64,000 nucleotides of DNA from Klebsormidium nitens (Eukaryota > Streptophyta > Klebsormidiophyceae > Klebsormidiales > Klebsormidiaceae). The notes below the pieces were generated by a model, which was given only the letters and a program-made list of their open reading frames with translations, did not search any database and was not told the origin of the DNA. The DNA lies in assembly GCA_000708835.1 (NCBI GenBank), contig DF237051.1:88436-152435 (forward strand). The letters run 5' to 3'. Positions 36,801-48,800 of the stretch are shown here, piece after piece (the first letter of the stretch is position 1; each line of letters begins with the position of its first letter). A program made the position numbers and the translations under genes.

Positions 36801-39800
36801 TTGCAGCGGGGCGCAAGAGTTTCTCGGACTTCGTGCGTCGTGGACTGGAACGGAAGATTGATTGAATGATTGTAAGAGGAATTGACAGCAGCAAAACAGG
36901 AGCGATCAGATAACCTGGTCAAAGCTGCTAAATCAGCAGCTGACCGCGGCCGCGTATGGCCTCATGGAATGAGATCTTGTGCGAATTTGGCAACCAGACA
37001 CGACTACCTGGAAGACCGAGACATCTAAGCTGCGGAACACTCCGACGGACGACAAAGACATGTTCCGGTTCCTTTCTAAATTGATGTTCTTGACGCATCC
37101 GAGCACGCAAGGTGGGACAAGAACAAGCATCGACACGCCGCTAACGTGCCCGGCTAACCTGCTTGGACGCCGCGGGCCCGCCCAATGTCTTGGCGACACG
37201 TGTCGCGTCCTCCCAGAGGTTGTTGGCGCGGTACATCTGGACCGCGCTCTTCCAGTCGCCCGCGTCGCAGTAGTGCGCCTCCGCCTCGCGGAAGTGGCCG
37301 CTCGCCTCTAGTTGCTGCGCCAGCGCCACGTGGGTCTCGGGGAGCAGCTCGGGGCGGTACTTGGCAACCAGCCTGAGAAAAAAGACAAAATATCATTTAC
37401 TTATTTATTCAGACTATGCGCATCTCTGGCACTGAGCTTAACGACGTGTCGCTTCTCAAGTGAGAGGCTGAAGTGTCAGCTTTTTCAAAGTAGAAGAGAC
37501 GATTTGGGTCGGCCTCTTGCTCTGAAGCGAGAAGGAAACGAGGAATTCTCTGTTGTTTCTCGAGTTATTGGGAAAGACTATTTTGGAAGAGTGGATTCTA
37601 GAGAAGACTCCGGTCATTGCTTCGGAAGCTTGATATCGTCCATACCATCTCGAAACGCATGTCTGACAAAAAGTTCCGTCTTAATGCCCAAACTGTAGCA
37701 AGTTAAGCAGAAACTTCGCTATATTCGACGGAAAGGACATGGAACAGAGGGAGGCAGCAAGAGACTGCTACTTGATGCGAGCGTAACTCAGAAACTTGTC
37801 CAAACGCTTCGTATTCTCTACTCTAGTGCCAATCAAAGCTTCCAGAAAGCTGCAAGAATGATGGCGGAAAGGTAGAGACATGAAACATCACATTTTGAAC
37901 GTTAGAAAAGGTAATTTCGCCCACCTGACCATGTTGTCGAACATCTTGTTCTTCTTGTACATGTTGATGGCCGCGTCGTACTCCTTGACCTCCACGTACA
38001 TCTTCTCCGCGTCCTTGTGCCGCCCCTCCGCCTCCAGCTCGCGCGCGCGCCGCGTGAACAGCGCGGCCGCCTCCGCCTCCGAGCCGAAACGCGCGGCCAC
38101 CTGCTCAGAGGAAGAACAATTCCAAGCTTATCGGGCAGTATCTCAAGCCCTGTACGTAGATCACTCTTTTCTGTTTCGGCATTTGTTAAATTCATGTTGG
38201 TTCCAATATCAGAGTCCTCTTTCTTAAGCGGTATGCCAGATCCACTTTGCGATGAACGTTCTCAACTTCCGGTTACTGGTCCTTTCAGCACGTAGCTTCG
38301 AAAATCGTCAACATGGATGCGTCTGCGTACTGCATGTACGGAAACGCTGCTGCCGGAAAGAAGCGCCTTCAGCATCGTGAAACGTGGGTTTTGCGTGCAC
38401 GCTTAATACAGAGGTGGATCCTTTGCGGCTCTTGCACACAGGGCGATGGGTCGGGTGGGAGATCGAGGGGCTGAATAGCAACATTCTTCTGATCATTCTA
38501 AACAGCCCATTTGCAGTGTAAGAGTCCAACCCGTCATTCTCAGCAGATGAATACCTCCCAAGCAAGAGTAGGCAAGACTTCGAACTGGCCTGATTAGATG
38601 ATGACGGCGATTCGACCCAAAACAAAGCGCGAAAGAAGCAGGGAAGAAGGCCATTGCGCTCGCGGTGCGCGCGCAACTTACTCGGTGCGCGGCGTCCCAC
38701 TTGTTGGCGCGCGTGTACATCTCGACGGCGTCCCCGGGGAGCTTGGCGCGGATGAAAAAGCGCTCCGCGTCCTCGTAAGCTTTGGAAGCTTCGAAGTGGC
38801 GCGCCAGCCGCTTATAATACGGCAGGGCGACCTGCATACGAGGAGCCACAGTTAATAAGAGGGGCACCCGTTTGAAACCAACAGAAGACCCTCACGTACA
38901 CCACGAGGCTAAAATTGGAACGCGTCCGAGGTTGAGCTCTGTCCCGTTTTCCTTCAAACCACCATGAAGCAACACAGCTTCACTAAAACATTCCCGTTCC
39001 GAGCGCCGACAGGCCCGCGCGCGCGGTCGCCGTCGCAAAACCCTTCCAGCCCCTCACTCGTCTTTCTGTGCCTCGAGCATCTACACCGCGCGCGGCCACT
39101 CGAGCGAAAACTAACAAAACCCCCGTCACAGAATCCACTTTATTAAACCCGAAACCCCTCACCTTGGCATCCTGCGCCTCGACGATCTGCACCGCGCGCG
39201 GCCACTGGCGCGCGGCCATCGCGGCCTCGATCGCCTTGCCCGCGTTGCCGGCCTCGATGAAATGCGCGATCGCGCCGTCCAGCTGCCGCCGCGCGACCAG
39301 CCAGTCGCCCCACTCCTCCTCCAGGGCGACCACCTGCCAAGTTAAGAAGTGGTGTTGGTCGCCGTTTAATAAGAGATGTCAGTAATATAAGTATTACAAC
39401 TCTTACGGATAGTACTTAAGGAAGCCCATAAGGGCCTACCGTGTTTGTCTTAGTCGCTTCGATGAAAGTTTCGTGATTAATCGAGCCTTCGACGCGAGGA
39501 AATTTCTCACAGCGGATCGTAAGACTGGTTAGAAGCAGAATGATTAGAACGGTTTTGTGAAGGGATTGGTAGCACCAAGTAAATCCGATCTGCTCAAGGT
39601 CCAGAGCTCTAAAAGAGGGTCTCGGGGAGAATGAATGCTGAAAGGAGGATGCAGAGGCAGCCGAATCGTCTTCCCAACCACTCTCAATTTGCGCAACTTC
39701 TGTGCTGCTAACAGCTTCCGCACTTTCTGTGCCGCGGACGCCAGAGGTTTACCCATTTTTTCTCCTGAATGGTTCTAGATGCCCACCTGTCCGGGGAACG

Positions 39801-42800
39801 CCCTCCGGGCGAGGTCCACCGCTTTTTTGTATGCTCCGCCCGCCCGGTAGGCGTCCCGGGCCCGCTCTAGTTGTCCCAGGTGCTCCAAGAAGTCGCCCGC
39901 CTTTTCGTGGAGGCCCGCCTTGGACAGCATGGCGCCGATGTTCTCTAGTAGGTCCGCCTGCGCAAAGTATGAGAAGAGAACTCCTAAAACGTCCAACATT
40001 GCGACCCTCTTGTCGTTAACCGACCGATCTGTAAAGGAAGCGCACGTCAGAGCTTGAGCAAACAAGGTGTTCAGAGGACAGAAACGGCAAATCAAGTGCC
40101 GCCAGAGAATTGCGCAAGCTGCGAGGGCAGTTCGTACATCACATAAGCGACTGAGCGGCACTCGTAAAGCTCCTCTTCCACTTAAGCACATGTTTTCCAC
40201 CACTTTGATTCAGGTCGCCGCTTTGCCTGGCATTCCCCGTTTCAGGTACAGCGTGATCGGGCGAGCAGGTCGCCCTCTGCCTCTTTCACTGCCCTAAAAC
40301 CTTACACACACCAAAATCCGAAAGACTCACCTGGAAAGCAAACGTCGGGTTCTTGGCGACGACCGCCGCCGCCTTTTCCGGCACTCCCCCTTTTCAGGTT
40401 CAGCGTAATTGCGACGATTTTCTCGCCCTCCGCCTCATTCGCCTTCTTAAACCCAATAAAATCCAATAAAAACTCCAAAATTTGAAAAGCTCACCTGGAA
40501 TGCAAACGTCGGGTTTTTGGCGACCACTGCCGCCGCCTTGCCAGGCATTCCCCCCTTCAGGTACAGCGTGATCGCGGCGAGCAGGTCGCCCTCCGCCTCT
40601 TTCACCTCCCCCGCTTTCCCCTCCTGACCCGTTTTGAGCAGCCACTGGAACTGCGTCCGGCGCAGGTTCTCTTTGTCCGGGTGATTCTTAGCTTCAGCAA
40701 CCGCGATCGCGTCCTGCCACCTGTATTTGGAACGGTTTGCTTTTGGTTTGCAATTCCAAATCTGGGTTAGCGAGTGAGGGGTATTATTGTTGTCATCGTT
40801 GTATCATCCTTAACCACTGGAACTGCGTCCGGCGCAGGATCTCTTTGTCGGGATGGTTCTTGGATTCCACAATCGCGATCGCGTCTTGCCACCTTGATAG
40901 AGGGCTGCTTCAAGTTTGACCTCCGCGGTCGGGGTGTGTCCTCTTTATTGATACTGCATTCGGCGCATCAATTGGGTGGTTTTTCAGCTCCCGCAACTGC
41001 GGCCGAGTCCTGACGCTTAAGGACATTGGGTCTAACGAGTTTTTGGTATTTGAGGTTCACTATGCTTTCTGTGACCGCGACGCTTGGTGTGAACTGCCTC
41101 CCTTCCTGGAAACCGACTCTACTTCATGTTTCTTCTACTCTTGTCACTTCTCGTTTCACATCTCAAAAGTCCTGCAAATAGAGACCATTGTGGGGAGCAC
41201 ATGCTTCGCCGTGTTTCTGATTCAGTATATCCCCCCTCGTTTGCTTTGCGCGTTGTACTGGGCTGTAGGACTTAATTTGCTGACCGGTCCGCCCATAAAT
41301 TATATACGTAGGTAGTAAGAATAAGTGTCACGAAAGATTCTTCCTCTTTTCAGCAGCTCGCCTCCATTTCATCCAGCGCATGCCCGCCGAAGTACCATAT
41401 CAGGAGCCCTTCACACCCAAGAGAAGCCTACCTGTGGACTTTGGTGTGAATGGCGACGGGTCCGCCACTTTTCCTTGCTCCAGCAAGATTCCTTCCGCTG
41501 CTTTCTATCCAGCTTTTCGCAAAGGTAGGACCTTGTGGAGCGCATTCACATCTACCGGAGCCCTACCTGTGGAGGTTGGTGTAAATAACCACCGCGTCCG
41601 TCAATTTCCCCTGCTCCAGCAGGATCCCCTCCGCCTGCTTCTACTCGTTTCAATCGCTCATAGTGAAATGATCTGAGTGCATTCACACGCCACCCGTTCC
41701 TACCTGTGGAGGTTGGTGTACATAGCCACCGCGTCCGCTACTTTCCCCTGCTCCAGAAGAATCCCCTCGGCCTGCTTCCACTCCTTCCGCAGCATCGCCA
41801 TGCGCGCGCGCACCAGGAAGAAGTCGGTACCGTCGCCGCCCGTCTCCGCGGCCGCGCGCCGCCGCAGCTTGTTCACCTGAGGCGACAATGCAAGAACTTG
41901 ATTGCCTCTCGTACATTCTTTCAACGCTTCCGCTCCATACTGTGGGATTGATTTGCTTGCGCAAAATACACAATGCATGCCATCATTCTCAGTGGATCAG
42001 AATGCTCGTGAGATAAAGGTTCGACGAGGCAACTGGAAGGCATACTCGAAATAAGATCCCTTTGCGCTGCCGGAAATCGGCCACATTCAGAGTTGGGGCT
42101 CTATATCTCAATAAGGCGATACATTTCTTCTCTGTATTGTCATCTAGTTCGTCCCCTCGCATTCTAACTCACGCAGCCGCCTTTACGTGGTTCTAGCGTA
42201 CTGTCAGAATTGACAAAGGGTCTGAACTACTCCAAATAGACTGGGTATTTAGGCATAAAAAATCCCGAAGCTTTTGAACTTCGAAGGACTAACCTACAAG
42301 CAAAAATGCCAACGCGTCTCACCTTGTGGAGGAAGCGCGCGCGGGGCGCGTCGCCAAGGGCCGCGTAGCAGCGCTCTGCCGTCTCTAGTTGCTGCGTATC
42401 GAGAGCCAAGGTGCTCAACCGCTGCCAGAGAGCCTGCAAGCAAAGCCAGGGTCAGAAAATGGGTTTTTTGCGATTGAAGTTGCCCCTTCCGCCATTGCCC
42501 CGCCTCCCTTTTACCAAACTCTTTTTCTGCAGCTTCAGGTCAAGATCCCGTTTTCCTTAGGTTCGCTCCGCTCTATTCCGCACCTTAGTAATCAACTTCA
42601 ACGGCGGCCGCTCCCGGATGCCGACTGATTGCTCGGAGTCCTTATCTCCTAGGGCACCCCCGAAAGTCGACGGGCACTTGTCAACTGTGCACCTTCTAGG
42701 AGAGTCGTTCCCGCCACCTGAGACATTCCGCTCACCTTGCTTTCCGGCGTCAGCGGCAGCTGCTCCAAGATGGCGACCGCTCCGTCGAAGTCCCTAACTT

Positions 42801-45800
42801 CCAAGGCGCCCCCGAACTCGATGAGCGCCTCGTTGGCTTGAGAGGAAAATGGTCCGCTACTGTTAATCCGTTCCGCTCACCTTGGTTTCCGGAGTCAGCG
42901 GCAGCGGCTCCAAGATGGCGACTTCGCGGCCGAAGTCCCTATCTTCCAGACTGCCCCCAAAGTCAACAAGCCATACGTCAATCGTGCAGCTCCTACAAGA
43001 TTCCGTTCCGCCCACCTTGGTTTCCGGCGTCAGCGGCAGCGGCTCCAAGATGGCGACCGCGCCCGGTCAAAGTTCCTACCTTCCAAGGCGCCCCCAATCT
43101 CAAATGAGCGCCTCGTGGACCTTGGGAAATGATGAGTTCCGCTATAATGATTCGTTCCGCTCACCTTGGTCTCCGGGGTCAGCGGCAGCGGCTCCAAGAT
43201 GGCGACCGCCCGGTCGAAGTCCCTATCTTCCAGGGCGCCCCCGAAGTCGATGAGCGCCTCGTCGAGTGTGTAGCTGACGCTGCTCGCGCCCTCCTCCACG
43301 ACCACCGCCGTGCGGCCCTTGCCGCGCTCGATGTCCTGGACGTCGCCCTGCGCGGGTTCGCAAGGTTTAGGGTTCAGGGTTCAGGGTTCATTCCGATCTG
43401 GATTTCAGGTTTTATGATAAGGTTTGGGGTTTTTATTCGAGGGTTCAGGAGGGCCGAGACAGTTGAGAGGGGGTTCCGAACGACGACTGGAGTGCGGCCC
43501 TTGCCGCGCTCGGTCGCCCTGCGTGGGTCGCGGGGTTTGAGGTTTAGGGATCAGGAGGGCCAGAAAATTCTAAAGAGCATTGAATCGTAGCAGCTGTATG
43601 ACGGACTTGCTGCGCTCGATGTCCTCGAAGTCGCGTCAGACTTGGGCTTTATGATCTAGGAGGGGCCAGGAGTTTCAAAGGGGCTCGTGATTCATGACAG
43701 CAGCGCGGCAAATCCAAAAGGGACGGTTGTAAGCGCGGGTGCGCTCTGTTGAACGACGTCACCGTCCTTGGACGCGCCCCCCGTGCTTTTGGATTCCAAG
43801 AGTCTACGTGGAGATAAAAATCAACGCAGGCGCACGGAGAGAGCTCATTCATCACAGGATGTCGATCAAAACAGCAAGCAGTGTCAAAGTTTTCCAGAGG
43901 TCACAAGCGTAGAGCTTGCGATACCCAAAATTCGAAAGAAAGAAAGAAAGCACCCTCTTAGTTTTAGCGCACCTTGATGTTGAAGATCGAGACCTGCTCC
44001 GGCTTGTCGATGCTGTACCAGATGCACAGATTGTTCTTGTTCTGCGCCACGATGACGTCACTCTCGGGTACCCACTGGACGTAGCTGCAGAACGTCAGCA
44101 GCGTCGTACGCTCCTGCAGCCGAGACGTGCGAGCGAACGTTACGTCTCGTAAGATGCTATTATGAAGAAGGAGAGTCTTAAGCTCGTCTGAAATGTACAT
44201 CGCAAAGTCTGCGTTCGCTTTTCTTTAAGCTCTCAGATCTGACATTTGAAATGTACGATTTGCATCCTCTCAATGGAGACTGAGAGGCTAGCAAGCATGG
44301 CAGCACTGTGCCACATACAATAAAGAGACGTACAAATTCAAATCAACAACGAACTGAGCCCAAAGCCTTTCGCACTTCCCCAAAGCCCACAGCCGCAAGC
44401 ACCAGATTACGAGTGGCTCAACACTGAAAAGCCAGAACCTCAGAAGATTTTAAACAGTAAGATTCGAGTCTTCTAAGCAGTAACATGCTGCCATTCGCTA
44501 ACCTGCTTGACCATGTCGAACTGGTGTAGCTGCCGCCGCTTGTCCCGGAACAGCAGGTGGGTCGCGCGCGGGTTAAGCTCTAACCAGTCCACCTTGCTGT
44601 CGTGGTTGATCGCCGCGGCGGTTACGCCGCTAACCAAGTCCAGAACCCGGATGGTGTGCGGGTCAATCACGTGCGCGATTTTCTTGTTCTCGCTAACCGC
44701 GCCGTGACCCGCGCTCTGCTCGCGCGCCTCGTTGAGGCACACCGAGATGAGGAACGGGCTGACGAACTCCGTACGGCACGTGCCGATGACGTCATTGGCG
44801 CCGTACTCAATGAGGCTGAGCTCGCCGGCGTTGTAGATCATGCACACCTGCGCCGAAATTGACAAAGGTCGTCATGACTGGTTTCTCTCCGGAAGCCTCT
44901 CTGATGTTCAGATACATTCTGCATGATATGTGAGGAGTTTTGCTTCTTCCCTCAGGATCAGATCTACGCGCCAAGTCTGAGGGTTGCGAGCTTTGCGGGA
45001 TATCAACTTAGCACGAACGTTCAATATTCATGTTCTGCCGTTTCAGGACCTTCTTCGCGCACTTTCTTACGAGTCACCTTTATCAGGTATGAGAAATCAT
45101 ATCTTTATAGCTTATATCTTCTTATATTGCCCGCTGCCCAGGCGAGTGTTTTGACTCAAGTACATTCGCCGTGTTGGTTGTTGCGTGTTCTTCCCGATTC
45201 CGAAATTGGGCAACGTCTCTCCTCATCAAGCTTGTAGCTTTGCGTCAACGTGCGGAGAATGTGGACGGAGTGCGATAGAAGTCGCGCATCGCGTTTCTTT
45301 GTAGGCTGACCTGCGGGTTTTCAAGCAGAAACTTTTCGTTGCCTCCCCCGCGCCACGGGATCTCGCTCAGCTTGCAGGTTTCCAGCTGACCCAGTAAGAT
45401 TGTTTCCGCAGTGCGCGCGATCACGTAGTTATCCTGGTGGATGTTCAGCTTGGTTATCTCCAAACCGTAACCCGACCGGACCGCAAGGGAGGCCCCGGTC
45501 GACAGGCGCTTCACGATAACCTGCAGGGTTTGCAGAATTGGTTACTGACATGCCGTCTGACAAAGAGCGTTCTTCCACTGATCGAAAGGATGGAGATACA
45601 GCTTGCTCAGGTCAGGCGACTCATGTCATACTAGAACAAGTCCTACCTGCTTCGCTCGTCTTTTTGAAAGCAGGCGACAGTAGCGTTCCGTTGCCTGAAG
45701 ACCAAACACAACGGGAAAGCCGACGCAAATCTACCGCCGCAAATTGACATACACGGTACGTGCTCAGCAGGACAAGCTGGAGCCGTTACGTCACTCATAC

Positions 45801-48800
45801 GCACCTGGCTGTTGCTGACGTAGGTCAGCTCGAACTTGCCCTTGTACTTTTGCTTCCGGACGCACGCATCGTACAGATCCACGTTGCCGCACATGCCACC
45901 AGTTGTAAGGCGGCTGAAAAACATACCAGAAAGGACTTCAGACACGACGGAACCGATTTTAGATCTATGATGAAAAGGAACAGCCTATAATTAGAACAGA
46001 TTTCAATACATTCTTGAGGGAGATTTTACATTTTAGGATTTAGGCATTGACAAGCCTGGCGTTGGTGCGATCCAAACGATGCGATAGGGTTATGTCCAAG
46101 AGTTTGGCTTTGCCTCGAGTTGGGTCCACGTCCAATAGCATCGGAATCTTGGGTTCGCACAAACGGTCGAACCTCACTTCTCACATCCTTACCCATTCTA
46201 TTACCCCCCCCCTCCCGATAGCTCCCCCGACGAGCGCAGTCTCGGAAACGTAACAGCCTCTTTCGCTCAACTAACATAGTCACCGGTCGGTTACTCTTCC
46301 GTTCAGTAAGCACTTACGTTCGGTAGTAGCAAATAGCCGGTAACCCGGTTCCTCACCTGCCGTCCGGTTTCCACGCGAGCGCCGTAACCGTGTACAGGTT
46401 ATCGATGGCCTTAACCACCACTTCTTCCCAGGCGCCTTTCCGCCCGTTGAACGTGAACACGTCGAGCCTGCTGAAGCTGCCCAGCACGACGGTGTCGCCG
46501 GATGGGTTGAACGCCGCGGACGAGAACTCGCGGACGGTCTGCAGGAGGGAGACACTCGGACGTCCCGCGTGTCTGAGAATGTGCAGCACGATAACGAAGA
46601 GTTGGACGTCCGATCGAGGTACGGAGAAAAACACACGAAGGTTGGGCAGAAGGAAGACGTTCGGACGTCCAAGCGACGGATCACTTGAGGGATTTTGCGG
46701 CCACCACATATGCACGAGCAGGAGTCAAAACATCGATAGCTGCAGTTCCGGAAAGCACCGGGCATCAGATCAGCGGCTCAGGCCTTCCCGTTCGCAGTCG
46801 CCGTGTCAATTGCAATAATCACTCCGATGAGAGAAGCATCTTATGCGGCACGAAACAACTGAAACCCCACTCAACTATTCCAGAGTTGATACTCTCATTG
46901 AAATGTCTGCCATAAGCAAAATTTAGAAGATGGGCCGATAGTTACGGTATGCAACAAACAAGGCCTTCGTGTACATATAACGCGACAACAGAGAAAGGGG
47001 ATCTGTTAAACGAAATCGGTGCCGGTCTTGCGATTTTGTGTGAACGATGTGCTCACGTCGTCGGACGCATAGTTGAACTGCTGCTGCACCGTTCCATTAC
47101 CGTCGTACAGCACCATTCTGGAGTCCGTTCCGGCGGCGACCAGGGCCTGGCCCCAGCTAAGGGCGGTCGGAACACAACCTGCGGAACCACGTGGTTCGAT
47201 AAAACTGAGTTAGCGAGCGGGCAAGGTTTCCATCTCAAGCCCCGAGAGCAAAGCTAACGGGCATTGACCTTGACTGTGGTATTCAAACCCGGCAGAGTGC
47301 AGTTCCTCACGCCCTGGAGAGGACGGGTACTTCTGTAGGCTGGGAGTTCGTTGTCAACCTTGCGCAAAATGGCGCAACTATCCTTTGCGTTCTGAACGTT
47401 TGCTCAACTTCCTCACACGCCACTTAACCTGCGTTCCCCGCAACAAAGCTACAGCTTTTTCGTCTGACAAACAAGGTCGTCAAGACCAATCAAGACTTGC
47501 CACGTGGAACCGAAACCTCACCATGCTGCGCTATCCGCATCGCCGCGGCTCCGCTGCCCCCGTCGTCCAAGACGTACCGGTAGATGGATCCGTCCGCATG
47601 TCCGCTGGCGACCGCGGACCCGTCCGGACTGCACGCCAGCGACACCACCGGGCTGCCGTCGGGGTGCGCATAAAGTGTTGCAGATTTGTTTGTGCGGAGC
47701 TGACCGGCCTATAAGGAGAACGACAAAAGAGGGTGTGTCTGAGTTCGGTCTCCATTTGCTTCATCCTTTTCTTACTCGCTCAAAAAGCAGGTAAAAGCAG
47801 GCGACACTGTTGGGCTGCCGTCGGGGTGCGCGTAGAGGGTGGCGGGCTTACTCGCGCAGAGTTGACCGGCTTGAGGAATCGCCGGAAAGAGAGGATTAGT
47901 TTCACTCGAGATTTCTTACGAGCGACTAAAAGGACGAAGCAGGCGTCACGGCAGGGCTGCCGTCTGGGTGCGCGTAAAGCGTTGCAGATTTGTATGTGCG
48001 AAGCTGACCGGCCTGTGAAAGCAACGTACGTGCAATGTTGGAAGTCAATGTGGCTTTGGTCCGGATTTGCCTTCTGCCCTTTGCGTACGAAGCACCGGAC
48101 CTTGACGAGTGAACGAACTGCTTAACATGATCTTTCTACGGAGCAGGCGTTACGAGCGGGCTGCCGTCGGGGTGCGCGTAGAGTGTTGTGGACTCATTTG
48201 TGTGTGGTTGACCGACTTGTCAGAAGAAATAAAAAGAGAGGCTTGAATTGTTTCGAATTGTCAATCTGGTATGCGGACGAACTTGGCGAATGCAGCAGGC
48301 GTCGCGACTGGGCTGCCCTCGGGTGCACGTAAAGCGTCCCACCGGGATTGCTTCGTGCAGCAACGACCGGCCCGTGAGAACAAGGAGACGGAGGGCTTGC
48401 TCTAGATTAGTAAGTTGTGTCCGCACGAATAAGATACGGAGTAGATATCAGGACCAAGCCGTTGGGCTGCCGTTAATGTGCGCTTAGACTCGTGCTCGTC
48501 TATCTGCCGCCTGTGCAGAAACACGGGCGAAAATGACTCTTCAGATGCATTCACCCGGCTTGTGAATTTCAAAGCTTAGTCCCCTGTCCCCCCTCTCGTA
48601 AACGACAGTGAGCTCCGCCACAAGAAAGCTACCACAAAGAAGACTGGTTCAAAAATGGCAGATCTTGATCAAGTAGATACTCACCCTGACTTTCCCGTCT
48701 GCGCATCCAAAGAGCACCTCGTTCGGGTGCGCCGCGGGCCATTCGAGCGCCGTCACGGGGGCGGAGTGCGGGAACTTGTTGCAGATGGACTTCTTGTCTC

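Noticed and set aside
47653-48490. CRISPR-like array
   Set aside because: The repeats are regularly spaced but decay progressively and derive from an exon start with its splice acceptor; the genome is eukaryotic.
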